Assembly (NCBI RefSeq): GCF_014205835.1
Contig: NZ_JACHCQ010000013.1
Location: forward strand, 62,001 to 126,000
DNA length: 64,000 bases
Direction of reading: 5' to 3'
Origin: Pedobacter sp. AK013
GTDB lineage: Bacteria > Bacteroidota > Bacteroidia > Sphingobacteriales > Sphingobacteriaceae
Each line of letters begins with the position of its first letter. Position 1 is the first letter of the stretch. The translations under genes and the position numbers were made by a program. Shown here piece after piece: positions 43,079 through 51,973 of the stretch. The notes under the pieces were generated by a model, which saw nothing but the letters and a program-made list of their open reading frames with translations, did no database searches and was not told the origin of the DNA.

Positions 43079-43543
43079 ATGAGACTAAAAGCTTTAGTGA
43101 TTTTATTACTAGGTATTACAATCACAAATAATGTTTTTGCAGCTGAAAAACCAACTGCAAGCCACAAATCGGTTATCAATTATTATATGGACAGCTACAT
43201 GAATTCTGATTATAAAAAGTTAAAAGCTGTTTTAAGTGAGGATGCCGTTTTTACCTCAAATAGGGATGTAAGGGTAATTAAACATAAAGCAAGTGATGTA
43301 TTAAGCCAAATGAAAAAAAATGAAGGCGTAATTCAGCGAGATTGCAATATCAGTTCTACAATCGTTTCTGAAACCGACGCCCTGGTAATTGCACGCATCG
43401 ATATTAATTACGAATTATTTGATGGTGCACAACAAAACTTTGTGATCATTGAGAAAGATAAAGAAGGCGAATGGAAAATTACCCAGGTATACAAAGTCTT
43501 TATAAGTAGCGATAGTGAGGCTAAAAAACTCGTTTCAAATTAG
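43079..43543 (+). CDS. Secreted NTF2-like (SnoaL/DUF4440-type) protein
   Basis: The ATG at 43079 is chosen because it begins a clean signal peptide (MRLKALVILLLGITITNNVFA). Upstream in-frame codons from 43013 would add 22 residues with no signal. The mature part of about 130 residues reads as an NTF2-like cone: INYYMDSYMNSDYKKLKAVL, SEDAVF, a helix, then strands VIARIDINYELFDG and WKITQVYKVF. Such proteins bind small ligands or are enzymes, but no active-site signature is seen. It stands alone, 161 bp after the SusD gene. Confidence 0.75.
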   Translation: MRLKALVILLLGITITNNVFAAEKPTASHKSVINYYMDSYMNSDYKKLKAVLSEDAVFTSNRDVRVIKHKASDVLSQMKKNEGVIQRDCNISSTIVSETDALVIARIDINYELFDGAQQNFVIIEKDKEGEWKITQVYKVFISSDSEAKKLVSN

Positions 43544-43620
43544 CATTAAAGCCCTTTTTCGCGTTAGGCCAGTTTCGATTAAAGAGCAAAAAAGGGTTAT
43601 CGAATAAAGTCCTCAATCAG

Positions 43621-43672
43621 CATAGTTCAAAGATTTCTCCATTTCACTGCGCTTCAGTCGAAATGACGACTG
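43621..43672. repeat. REP-like element (CTTCAGTCGAAATGACGAC family, half copy)
   Basis: CATAGTTCAAAGATTTCTCC followed by CTGCGCTTCAGTCGAAATG and GACGAC is nearly identical to the right half of the element at 54892-54976. It lies between convergent genes. Confidence 0.65.
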
Positions 43673-43722
43673 ATTTTCATAATTTGTTTAATGGGGCCAG
43701 AGGAAAAACGATTAAAACAATA

Positions 43723-43746
43723 AAGTCCCGGCAATAGCCGGGACTT
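43723..43746. terminator. Bidirectional terminator between convergent genes
   Basis: Perfect 10-bp arms AAGTCCCGGC (43723-43732) and GCCGGGACTT (43737-43746), loop AATA, with A-rich sequence on the left and a T-rich tract on the right, so it can serve both the NTF2-like gene (+) and the DUF2911 gene (-). Confidence 0.85.
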
Positions 43747-43767
43747 ATATTTTTCTTTCTTTTCGAC

Positions 43768-44337
43768 TTAAAAGTTAATTGGTAATTCTACCTGCGTTCT
43801 ATCCCAGCCAATAACCAGATTAGCACCGCCGGTAATTTCGGTAAAGGTTAACGAGAAATACTCGATCGGTTTAGCCAGGGTTTTAACCGGAACATTTACA
43901 CGAACAATATCTTTAGCCTGATTGTAGGTAAAAGCACCCCATTTATCGGTCTCGCTATTTACAATAATCGTCCAGGTATCTTTGTTTGGGATAGCGAATA
44001 AGCTATATGTGCCCGCTTTGATTTTTTTACCGCCAATGCTTACTTTTTTGAAGAAACGAACCTCTGTACTTTCGTTGGCTCCAAAACGCCACACGTTTCC
44101 ATACTGTTCTAAAACGCCAAAAATATCACGTCCTTTTTTCTGTGGGCGCGAATAAACGATCTTTATAACAGGTTTTGTCGGGTCTCCAGCCTTTACCTTT
44201 GGGGCATTAAGTGGAAAATAAACAATATCTGCAGGGCTTGGGTCTGCAACAGGAAATTTTACTTCAGCAGCAGGGGTTTGTTGGGCCTTTGCGCTGAAAC
44301 AAAGAAGAGCGAAAACAACAATGAAGATATTTTTCAT
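43768..44337 (-). CDS. DUF2911 domain-containing secreted protein
   Basis: 189 residues with signal peptide ending SAKAQ. The DUF2911 domain fills the mature protein: VIKIVYSRPQKKGRDIFG, NVWRFGANESTEVRFFKKV, AGTYSLFAIPNKDTWTIIVN and DIVRVNVPVKTLAKPIEYF are its recurring blocks. The family is a small beta-sandwich found in Bacteroidota and some other environmental bacteria; no activity is known. The gene stands between a terminator and a perfect palindrome. Confidence 0.88.
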   Translation of the reverse strand: MKNIFIVVFALLCFSAKAQQTPAAEVKFPVADPSPADIVYFPLNAPKVKAGDPTKPVIKIVYSRPQKKGRDIFGVLEQYGNVWRFGANESTEVRFFKKVSIGGKKIKAGTYSLFAIPNKDTWTIIVNSETDKWGAFTYNQAKDIVRVNVPVKTLAKPIEYFSLTFTEITGGANLVIGWDRTQVELPINF

Positions 44338-44366
44338 CTGTAGGTTTTTGTTTTCAGTAGCAATGA

Positions 44367-44406
44367 GCCATCATGATTTTACAGTTATTTGTAAAATCAT
44401 GATGGC
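44367..44406. repeat. Perfect 16-bp inverted repeat
   Basis: GCCATCATGATTTTAC (44367-44382) and GTAAAATCATGATGGC (44391-44406) flank an 8-nt loop. It lies 30 bp upstream of the DUF2911 start and 64 bp downstream of the small membrane gene, both on the minus strand. There is no T-run on either side, so it may be a regulatory hairpin in the DUF2911 leader or the 3' end of the preceding transcript. Confidence 0.6.
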
Positions 44407-44470
44407 CTTATTTGCTGTGGAATTATTTTTTAATCCTTAAAAGGATTTAGTTGTATAAAGGGACTAAAAA

Positions 44471-44656
44471 CTAGTATTTTCTTCCTTTTACGATAGCATT
44501 TAAAAATAAGCCTGCTGTTAACAAACCTAAAACACCACCTAACAAAGCAAAAATATAGTTTTGCGTAATGATTGCTCCAGTTAAAACTCCGAAGAATAAA
44601 CCTAAAGCATAATATAACCAGTTGAAATTATTGCTGCTGTTCTCTTGTACACTCAT
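44471..44656 (-). CDS. Small two-helix membrane protein
   Basis: 61 residues: a polar N-terminus (MSVQENSSNNFN), two hydrophobic helices (about 14-31 and 35-55) rich in glycine, and a basic KGRKY end. This is an inner-membrane miniprotein by design. I do not recognise a family. It has a TAACTTTG -7-like element 20 bp upstream of its start and good separation from neighbours, which supports it being real. Function unknown. Confidence 0.65.
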   Translation of the reverse strand: MSVQENSSNNFNWLYYALGLFFGVLTGAIITQNYIFALLGGVLGLLTAGLFLNAIVKGRKY

Positions 44657-44675
44657 GTTTTTTGTTATTTGGAAG

Positions 44676-44683
44676 CAAAGTTA
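44676..44683 (-). promoter_or_regulatory. Candidate -7 element of the small membrane gene
   Basis: The minus strand reads TAACTTTG, matching TAnnTTTG exactly, 20 bp from the ATG. No matching -33 element is seen in the T/A-rich sequence beyond. Confidence 0.35.
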
Positions 44684-44727
44684 ATATTTATTTTAAATTT
44701 TAATTTGTCATTATGCCCAAATTCTAA

Positions 44728-47232
44728 TTAATTATCAATCCTAGCCAATTTATAATCAGCCTTTTTCAGATAAGTAATCAATTCTGCCAACCTGTTGTAA
44801 AATTTATCAGTTCTTCTGGCATCTGTACCAATGTGCAGTAATAAGATAAAACCATTTAAACCACTGGGCTTTGTTTCATTAAAAGTAATAATCGATCGAT
44901 ATATTTCATCGCTCGACCGATAGCTTTTCCCCATTTGGGGATAGGTATAATCAGCGTTAGATCGTGTGCCGGGAGTGAAGTTAATTAATTGTAAGCCCAG
45001 GGCCTCGGTCCAGCTGGAGATGGTTTGATTATACCATTCGTATGGGGGTAAAAAATAGTGTGCCGTTTCTTTGTGAATTCCAAAATCTGCCACGGCCTGA
45101 TAGTTATTATTTAAATCTTTTTCGAACTCCGTTTTGGTAACCAAGAGGCTGTCGCGTTTATTCCAATCGCAGTACAATAAATGTTTGTCAGAATGCGGAC
45201 CGAGGTAATGGCCATCATTTTTTAGTTTTTTAATCAATGAATGAAATTTTGGGTTCCGATAAAAATTTCCGGTAAGAAAAAAAGACGCTTTAACTTTTTC
45301 CTGCGCCAGTAATTTGCTTATTTTTTCACCCCCGTCAGCATATTCATCACCCGTAAAAACCAGGTAGATTTTCTTTTGGGTAGAATCACCTCTGATGTTG
45401 GCACCAAGGCTATAGGTTTTATGAGTGGGTAGGGGATTAGCCTGCGCTTCTTTCGCTGCTAATAAATAAATCAGAGACGCTGTTCCATCCATTGTAGGTT
45501 CATTGGTACTATAATCGCCATAATCATCATGATAAACGGCCAAATCGCTCTGAAACTCGGCATATTCATCAGCATCATTTAATTTGATCCCAATTAAACC
45601 TTTATAAATATTGGTGTAAACCGGACCGTCAACCAGTCCGCCATTTATTGGATAATTCTTTAAATGGGAAAAAGCCGAATGCGGATCCGTTGGTGTATCA
45701 CCCCATTTAGGCAAACCATAAACCATACTCGTTCCCCATGGATTACAGCCAAAAAGCCAGTCGAAATTGGCCTGTTCAAGCTCAGCGTAGGCTTTATCGC
45801 CACTTAAGGCTGCATACCAGTTGCATTGCATAGCAAAGGAAACAGTTAAATTGTTGCTACACCAGATAAAAGGAACGCCACGATAAAAGGCATTGTTTTG
45901 TGCACGGTTCCAAACTTGTTTTATTCCCTGCAGATAATAGTTGATAGCTGTTTTGTCCTTTAAATCTTGTTTGGCAATTTCGTAATGACCAAGGTTGATG
46001 AAAGGATAATATTGATAGTGCGCTGCTGTGTCTTTTTGTAGCCAAGGCGTGACACGTTCTTGCTGAGCATAGTTTAAGGCCAACATTATTTTCTTTTGGT
46101 CGATCTTTTCTCTTCCAAAATTGAATGATGTTTCAGCCAGTTCCATATCGTCAACCCAATTGTCTTCAGCATAAATGTACGGCGATTTTACGGAAGCCGT
46201 TTGCGTTACTCCAGGTTTTTGTAAGGCAAATTTATAGGCCGTTTTGGCTTTTTTAGCAAGCGTTTGTGCATAATGCCGATCACCTTCTTTAAATAAAACA
46301 GCCCCCAGATTAAAAGCACTGGTAAATTTAGCAGCAGTAGAGCTGGTTCCCGTGGTATTGTTCATAAATTTACCGCGTTGCTGCGGTTCTCCGGTAATAA
46401 AATAAAGCGGGCGCTCAAATCCTTTACCATATTGGCTGTCTTCTTTTGGTATTCGCATGCTAATGTGATCGCGGTCATCAGCCAATTGGTTAAACATGAT
46501 GTTTTTTTTAGGGTGCATTTTCACCAGCCAATCCAATCCCCATTTGGCCTCGTCTAAAATATCTGCTCTGCCATTTTTTCCATCCAAGCCGTTTGCCTGT
46601 TGCTGATCGCCAAAAACCTGGGGGAAATCGCGGTAGGCCATTAATAGGTGATAAGTCGCATTAGCAGATGTTGTTGAATATTGCAAATAATCACTTGCAT
46701 CGTGCCACCCACCAGAAGCATCAAAATGTGTACTGTCTTTAATGCCTGCTTTTGCACCATATAATACAAAGCCATCGTGGGTATGGCAACTGTCTTTAAG
46801 GTATGGGTTAAAGCCACTCCGTTGCTGGCGCATATACTGCAGGCAGAAATCAGCAGCACCTTTATATACATTATCACTGATCAGGAGCAGGGGCGAAGTA
46901 ATGCCATTTGCCCGGATATAAAAATTCCCCAGCTTTTTAAAATCGCTAAAGTTCAACCTGGCTGTTTGCTTAAAAGGGCCGTAACGCCCAAAACTTTTAA
47001 TATTAGTTGAGGTATAAACAATTTTATTGGTTTCCTTCTCTACAATTTCAAATTGGGCCGGCATTTCATCTGTTTTACTCGCCCATACTGCAACTTTAAT
47101 ACCATTGGTAGGGTAGCCCAGTAGATTAATCCTAATCCAGCTCTGCTGGTCACTTCTTGTAGTGCCGATAAATGAACACAGGAGCCATAGGGCAAGGATA
47201 AAAGTCGTTACTGTAAAGAACTTGTTTTTCAT
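44728..47232 (-). CDS. GH9 glycoside hydrolase - polysaccharide deacetylase (CE4) fusion
   Basis: 834 residues from the ATG at 47232 (a TTG two codons earlier is possible), with a signal peptide. An N-terminal CelD_N Ig-like domain (about 28-115: IRINLLGYPTNGIKVAVWAS) precedes a GH9 (alpha/alpha)6 barrel (about 120-590) with the nucleophile-side motif GGWHDASDYLQY (about 170-181) and the late acid region STNEPTMDGTASL (E near 575). The last 210 residues are a NodB-like deacetylase: motif 1 is altered to FTGDEYADGG, and motif 2 GPHSDKH is kept. Together these suggest attack on acetylated or N-acetylated beta-1,4 polymers, though plain endoglucanase activity is possible. The gene has no SusCD neighbours. 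Confidence 0.9.
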   Translation of the reverse strand: MKNKFFTVTTFILALWLLCSFIGTTRSDQQSWIRINLLGYPTNGIKVAVWASKTDEMPAQFEIVEKETNKIVYTSTNIKSFGRYGPFKQTARLNFSDFKKLGNFYIRANGITSPLLLISDNVYKGAADFCLQYMRQQRSGFNPYLKDSCHTHDGFVLYGAKAGIKDSTHFDASGGWHDASDYLQYSTTSANATYHLLMAYRDFPQVFGDQQQANGLDGKNGRADILDEAKWGLDWLVKMHPKKNIMFNQLADDRDHISMRIPKEDSQYGKGFERPLYFITGEPQQRGKFMNNTTGTSSTAAKFTSAFNLGAVLFKEGDRHYAQTLAKKAKTAYKFALQKPGVTQTASVKSPYIYAEDNWVDDMELAETSFNFGREKIDQKKIMLALNYAQQERVTPWLQKDTAAHYQYYPFINLGHYEIAKQDLKDKTAINYYLQGIKQVWNRAQNNAFYRGVPFIWCSNNLTVSFAMQCNWYAALSGDKAYAELEQANFDWLFGCNPWGTSMVYGLPKWGDTPTDPHSAFSHLKNYPINGGLVDGPVYTNIYKGLIGIKLNDADEYAEFQSDLAVYHDDYGDYSTNEPTMDGTASLIYLLAAKEAQANPLPTHKTYSLGANIRGDSTQKKIYLVFTGDEYADGGEKISKLLAQEKVKASFFLTGNFYRNPKFHSLIKKLKNDGHYLGPHSDKHLLYCDWNKRDSLLVTKTEFEKDLNNNYQAVADFGIHKETAHYFLPPYEWYNQTISSWTEALGLQLINFTPGTRSNADYTYPQMGKSYRSSDEIYRSIITFNETKPSGLNGFILLLHIGTDARRTDKFYNRLAELITYLKKADYKLARIDN

Positions 47233-47300
47233 TATCAAGGATGATTATTTCATTTAAAATTAGGGTTTTATCAAGATAATGTAAAAGAAGTACTAAAACA

Positions 47301-47333
47301 TTTGGAAATTAATCAATCGTTTGATTAATTTTG
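47301..47333 (+). promoter_or_regulatory. tetR-efflux promoter with overlapping operator palindrome
   Basis: TTTG (47301-47304), a 21-bp spacer and TAATTTTG (47326-47333) form a Bacteroidota promoter. Between and over the elements lies a perfect inverted repeat with arms AATTAATCAA (47307-47316) and TTGATTAATT (47321-47330). It is a likely autoregulatory TetR operator. Transcription would start near 47340, only about 9 nt before the tetR ATG. Confidence 0.75.
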
Positions 47334-47348
47334 TGCCGTCAAAAAGAA

Positions 47349-47975
47349 ATGAAAACAGAAAAAGTAGATAAAAAACAAGCCATTCTAGATGCAGCTGAAA
47401 AGTTGTTTTGCGAAACGGGTTATGAGGGAACTTCTACCCGTCAGATTGCTAAAGAGTCTGGGGCGAACATGGCCATGATAAATTATTATTTCGGTTCGAA
47501 AGAAGGTGTTTTTGTAGAGATTATGAACGAGCGGATTGCAGGTTTTGCATCTCAGCTCAAAATTATCAATGAAGATAAGATTTCGGCGTTGGAAAAATTA
47601 CACAAAGTTATAGAGGGCTATGTAAATAGGATTATGAATAACACTGCATTTCACAAAATGATGCACCGCGAACTGTCTTTAACTCAAAGGCCCGAAATGT
47701 ACGATAAGATTAAGGACGCCATGAGCCAGAACATGCAGCTTATCGACAGGATTATTACAGGCGGTATTGAAGATGGTAGTTTTAATAAGGTAGATGTGCG
47801 GATGGTAATTGCAACCATTATGGGTACCATAACCAATATTGTTATTGCGCCCCATAAGGTAATGTCGTGCTCTAATTTCGACCTGAACAATCCGAAGGAT
47901 AAAAAAATTATTAAAGAGCGGGCAATAGCTCACTTACAAGATCTAACAACAGTTTATTTAACAACAAAAAGATGA
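47349..47975 (+). CDS. TetR/AcrR family transcriptional repressor
   Basis: 208 residues from the ATG at 47349; an earlier TTG lies inside the promoter and is rejected. The N-terminal helix-turn-helix is typical: AILDAAEKLFCETGYEGTST, RQIAKESGANMAMINYYFGS, KEGVF. The remaining 150 residues are the helical ligand-binding and dimer domain (a CecR/YttP-like C-terminal layout). Its stop overlaps the start of the TolC gene by four bases (ATGA), and the palindromic operator upstream implies that it represses the whole efflux operon and is released by a drug-like ligand. Confidence 0.93.
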   Translation: MKTEKVDKKQAILDAAEKLFCETGYEGTSTRQIAKESGANMAMINYYFGSKEGVFVEIMNERIAGFASQLKIINEDKISALEKLHKVIEGYVNRIMNNTAFHKMMHRELSLTQRPEMYDKIKDAMSQNMQLIDRIITGGIEDGSFNKVDVRMVIATIMGTITNIVIAPHKVMSCSNFDLNNPKDKKIIKERAIAHLQDLTTVYLTTKR

Positions 47976-49291
47976 TACCCAAATCGATTAGATTAATGCT
48001 TGCGGCATCATTAATTCCGGCTGCTTTATTTGCACAGAGTAGTAAGGAATTAAATATTAACCAGGCAATAGAACTTGGCATAGCCAATAGTAAAAACTTA
48101 AAACTTTCTCAAAACAAAATTGATCAGGCTGCCGCACAGCTGGCGGTTGTAAAAGACAATGCATTACCAACCGGAAGTGCGAGTTTTATATACAACCACG
48201 CTGAAATACCAACCACTACCTTTGCTTTGCCAGGTAGCGAATCATCTTTTCACCTGCCTAAAAGAGCCGATGCTTTTGTAGGTACAGCAGCGGTGCAAGA
48301 ACTTGTTTATGGAGGCGGTAAATTAAAATATGCAAAAGAATCTACCAAATTATTGGCCGAGGTTGCACATTTAGATGCCGATAAAAACAAAGAAGAGATT
48401 ACGTATGCAGTAATCAATACCTATTATGCTTTATACAAGGTTTTACAGAGCAGAAAAGTGGTTGATCAGAATTTAGAATCCATCGCGGCTCAGATTAAAC
48501 AGGCACAACGTTTCTTCGAACAGGGTATTGTAACCAAAAACGATGTACTGCGTTTCCAATTGCAGCAGGCAAATGTTACGCTAACGCAAATGGATATTGA
48601 GAGTAATAGTAAAGTGATCAACTACAATTTAGATATTCTTTTGGGTTTACCAGAAGATACCGAAGTTAAAATTGTTGATCCAACCATTGGCTTAAAAACA
48701 CCAGGTTCGTTAAATGAATATATTGGGCTGGCAATGGCCAACCGTCAGGAGTTAAAACAACTTGATGTACAGAACAAAGTTGCTGATTTTAACATTAAAA
48801 CCATCAAAGCAAATACGTTGCCTACCGTTGGCGTTGGTGCAAACTTATATTACATTAACCCAAGTGGCAATTTTATCCCGCCAACAAACCAATACTTAAT
48901 GCCCATTACGTTAGGCGCAACGGTTTCCTGGAATTTCGGCAACCTTTGGACAAACAAGAACAAGGTAAGCGAAGCGAAAATTCAGCAGAGCGCAATTATC
49001 ATTCAGAAAGATATATTATCTGATCAGGTAAAAACAGATATAAACAAAAACTTTCAAGGTTATCAGGTGGCCATGAACAAAATCCAGGTTTTGGAAACTT
49101 CAATTGCACAGGCTACTGAAAATGATAAATTATTGGCATCTAAATACAAAAACAATGTGGCTTCTGTTACCGATCGTATTGATGCAGAAACTTTATTGTA
49201 CCAGGCAAAAATAAACTTAGAGATAGCTAAGGCAGACGCAGGTTTGGCTTACTATACCCTATTAAAATCAACAGGAAAAATAACGCAATAA
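47972..49291 (+). CDS. TolC family outer-membrane efflux protein
   Basis: 439 residues, signal peptide ending LFAQS. Two outer-membrane-efflux repeats are visible as long alpha-hairpins: INQAIELGIANSKNLKLSQN near the start and LGLAMANRQELKQLDVQNKV-like sequence in the second half (GLAMANRQELKQLDVQN). The conserved family features YGGGKLKYA and NFGNLWTNKNK are present. It forms the trimeric exit duct of a three-part pump with the adaptor and MFS transporter encoded next. Translationally coupled to tetR by a 4-bp overlap. Confidence 0.94.
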   Translation: MIPKSIRLMLAASLIPAALFAQSSKELNINQAIELGIANSKNLKLSQNKIDQAAAQLAVVKDNALPTGSASFIYNHAEIPTTTFALPGSESSFHLPKRADAFVGTAAVQELVYGGGKLKYAKESTKLLAEVAHLDADKNKEEITYAVINTYYALYKVLQSRKVVDQNLESIAAQIKQAQRFFEQGIVTKNDVLRFQLQQANVTLTQMDIESNSKVINYNLDILLGLPEDTEVKIVDPTIGLKTPGSLNEYIGLAMANRQELKQLDVQNKVADFNIKTIKANTLPTVGVGANLYYINPSGNFIPPTNQYLMPITLGATVSWNFGNLWTNKNKVSEAKIQQSAIIIQKDILSDQVKTDINKNFQGYQVAMNKIQVLETSIAQATENDKLLASKYKNNVASVTDRIDAETLLYQAKINLEIAKADAGLAYYTLLKSTGKITQ

Positions 49292-49299
49292 ATACAGCA

Positions 49300-50379
49300 A
49301 TGACAACTGAAAAGAAAAAAAAGAACATAGTAGTACCCATCATTTTAGGTGTTTTACTAGTAATAGGTATAATCTTCGGGATTACAGAATGGAATTATTA
49401 CAGCAAACACGTAGATACGGATGATGCACAGATTGATGGCGATATCAGCCCTGTTGTTGCCCGTGTTGGTGGTTATGTAAAAGACATTAATTTTGAAGAA
49501 AATACACATGTAACCGAAGATCAGGTTTTGGTTAAGCTTGATGATAACGATTACAAGGTGAAATTAGAGCAAGCACAATCTGGTCAGAAAGGTGCAAGTG
49601 CAGGTGTTGGTGTTGCACAATCGCAAATTGCAGCTACCCAAGCCAATACTGGTACAGCAAAAGCAAATGTTGATGCAGCAAGATCAAATCTTCAGGCTGC
49701 AAATGTTAAAGTAAATTTAGCACAAAAAGATTATAACCGTTACGAAAACTTAGTGAAAGATGGTTCGATAACACAACAAGCTTTTGATCAGGCCAAGGCC
49801 AATAAAGAGTCTGCAGAAGCAGCCAGGCAATCTGCTCACGCAGCATATCAGGCGGCGCAAGACCAGTACAATGCCGCAGTTAAACAGGTTGGTACCACAC
49901 AATCGCAATTGGCGGTGAGCAGTAATGTAATTAGTCAGCGTCAGAGTGATATCGATTTTGCAAAGCTTCAGTTATCTTATACCGATATTAAAGCACCTGC
50001 AAGTGGTATCGTTTCTAAAAAGAATGTTCAAAAAGGACAATTGGTTCAGGCAGGCCAATCTTTATTCTCTATTGTGAATGATGGAAGCATTTATGTAACT
50101 GCAAATTTTAAAGAAACCCAGTTGGAGAAAATTAAAGAAGGTTCTAAAGTAGAAATCGAGGTTGATGCTTATCCAAATGAAAAAATTGAGGGAGAGGTGT
50201 ATAATTTCTCTCCAATTACTGGTGCAAAAGGATCTTTATTACCTCCTGACAATGCTACCGGTAACTTCGTTAAGGTTGTGCAACGTGTTCCGGTAAAAAT
50301 CAAAATCCATCCATCAAAAGAACTGTTGGCTAAGTTACGCCCAGGAATGAGCGTTAAAGCTTCAGTATCTACTAAATAA
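49300..50379 (+). CDS. HlyD/EmrA family membrane-fusion protein
   Basis: 359 residues: cytoplasmic KKKKN, one transmembrane helix (about 9-29), then the biotinyl-lipoyl half DTDDAQIDGDISPVVARVGG, a long alpha-hairpin rich in A/Q/K (about 85-215), the second lipoyl half KLQLSYTDIKAPASGIVSKK-like (LSYTDIKAPASGIVSKK) and a beta-barrel (YVTANFKETQLEKIKEG) ending RPGMSVKASV. This is the EmrA layout. It bridges the inner-membrane DHA2 transporter and TolC. Spacing to both neighbours is 8 bp. Confidence 0.95.
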   Translation: MTTEKKKKNIVVPIILGVLLVIGIIFGITEWNYYSKHVDTDDAQIDGDISPVVARVGGYVKDINFEENTHVTEDQVLVKLDDNDYKVKLEQAQSGQKGASAGVGVAQSQIAATQANTGTAKANVDAARSNLQAANVKVNLAQKDYNRYENLVKDGSITQQAFDQAKANKESAEAARQSAHAAYQAAQDQYNAAVKQVGTTQSQLAVSSNVISQRQSDIDFAKLQLSYTDIKAPASGIVSKKNVQKGQLVQAGQSLFSIVNDGSIYVTANFKETQLEKIKEGSKVEIEVDAYPNEKIEGEVYNFSPITGAKGSLLPPDNATGNFVKVVQRVPVKIKIHPSKELLAKLRPGMSVKASVSTK

Positions 50380-50387
50380 TATTTAAA

Positions 50388-51935
50388 ATGGCCGAAGTAG
50401 GTTTAAAAAAGTGGATTATTACGTTTACGGTAATCACAGCTTCACTGTTGGAGCTGATTGATACAACCATCGTAAACGTGGCAATACCACAGATACAGGG
50501 GAACCTGGGCGCCACGCTGGAGGATGTGGCCTGGCTTTCCACCGGTTATGCGGTAGCAAACGTTATCGTGTTGCCAATGTCGGGCTGGTTGGGTAACCGG
50601 TTCGGCAGAAAAAATTATTTTCTTACCTCCATTATTGTTTTTACACTTGTTTCCTTTTTGTGCGGAAATGCCACCTCATTGGGCGAACTGGTTCTTTTCA
50701 GGATTATCCAGGGTTTGGCTGGTGGTGGCTTAATCTCAACTGCACAGGCAATTTTAATTGAAACCTGGCCACGTGAAGATGTGGGTATCGCAACAGCTCT
50801 TTTTGGTTTGGGTGCGGTAGTAGGACCAACTGTTGGACCAACCATTGGCGGATATATTTTGGATATCAGTTCATGGCCATGGATTTTTTATGTGAACATT
50901 CCCGTCGGAATAGTCGCGGCCTACTGTACATACACCTTTGTGCGGGCCACTCCGAAAGAAGGGCAGGGTCAACCTGTCGATTGGTGGGGTATCGCATTAT
51001 TGGCTATTGCAGTAGGTAGTTTGCAAACGGTATTGGAAAAAGGAGAGAGCGAAGATTGGTTTGCTACCCCATACATTACAGCTTTGGCGGTTGCATCGGT
51101 ATTCGGATTATTGCTTTTCATCTGGAGAGAAATGAGTACCGACCACCCGATCGTAAACTTTAAAATTATGCGTCACCGGAGTTTTGCAGTGGGGATGTTT
51201 ACTTCCTTTGTGCTGGGATTTGGGTTGTACGGTTCGGTATTTGTATTCCCTGTATTCTGTCAGAACCTGTTGGGCTTTTCGGCCCTGCAAACAGGAGAAC
51301 TACTTTTTCCAGGAGGATTGTGTACCATTGTAATGATGCCTTTTATTGGTATTATGCTTAAGAAAGGTATCCCTGCACAGTTTATGGCTACTTTTGGTAT
51401 GATCGCATTCTTTATTTTCTGTTGGATGCTGAGTAACTCCACCCTGCAATCGGGCACAGGCGATTTCTTTCTGCCTTTGGTAATCCGTGGTGTAGGTATG
51501 GCGCTTTTGTTCGTGCCGTTAACTACCTTGGCTATCCAGGATCTGAAAGGACCAGAAATTGGTCAGGGTTCGGGTTTGAACAATATGATGCGCCAATTGG
51601 GCGGCTCATTTGGTATTGCAGCTTTAACTACTTTAATACATATCCGTTCGGGTTTCCACAGGAGTGTTTTATTGTCAAATGTGAACGATTATAACCAGCC
51701 ATTTATTGACCGTTTTAACGGTTTGATTAAAGGATTTATGGCAAAAGGACAAACTTTGTTTGATGCCAAAATTATGGCGGCAAAAGCGATGGAAGGAATT
51801 GTAACCAGACAAACGATGTTACTTACATATGATGATGCATATTGGGTAGCAGGATTAATTATGTTGTTCTCAATTCCGTTACTTTATCTGCAAAAGTTTA
51901 AGAAAAACGCAAACATTCCTGCAGATGTGCACTAA
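50388..51935 (+). CDS. DHA2 family MFS multidrug transporter (EmrB/QacA type)
   Basis: 515 residues with about 14 hydrophobic helices. Helix 1 carries ELIDTTIVNVAIPQIQ, the DHA2 signature; motif A is GWLGNRFGRKNYF, and motif C is GLGAVVGPTVGPTIGGYI. Later RGVGMALLFVPLTT and GQGSGLNNMMRQLGGSFG match the EmrB family. It is a proton-driven exporter that pumps hydrophobic compounds through HlyD and TolC. Third structural gene of the TetR-controlled operon, followed by a terminator. Substrates cannot be predicted beyond the family. Confidence 0.95.
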   Translation: MAEVGLKKWIITFTVITASLLELIDTTIVNVAIPQIQGNLGATLEDVAWLSTGYAVANVIVLPMSGWLGNRFGRKNYFLTSIIVFTLVSFLCGNATSLGELVLFRIIQGLAGGGLISTAQAILIETWPREDVGIATALFGLGAVVGPTVGPTIGGYILDISSWPWIFYVNIPVGIVAAYCTYTFVRATPKEGQGQPVDWWGIALLAIAVGSLQTVLEKGESEDWFATPYITALAVASVFGLLLFIWREMSTDHPIVNFKIMRHRSFAVGMFTSFVLGFGLYGSVFVFPVFCQNLLGFSALQTGELLFPGGLCTIVMMPFIGIMLKKGIPAQFMATFGMIAFFIFCWMLSNSTLQSGTGDFFLPLVIRGVGMALLFVPLTTLAIQDLKGPEIGQGSGLNNMMRQLGGSFGIAALTTLIHIRSGFHRSVLLSNVNDYNQPFIDRFNGLIKGFMAKGQTLFDAKIMAAKAMEGIVTRQTMLLTYDDAYWVAGLIMLFSIPLLYLQKFKKNANIPADVH

Positions 51936-51973
51936 AATTTGCAAAGAAATGCCTTAAAAAATGGCAAAAAACA

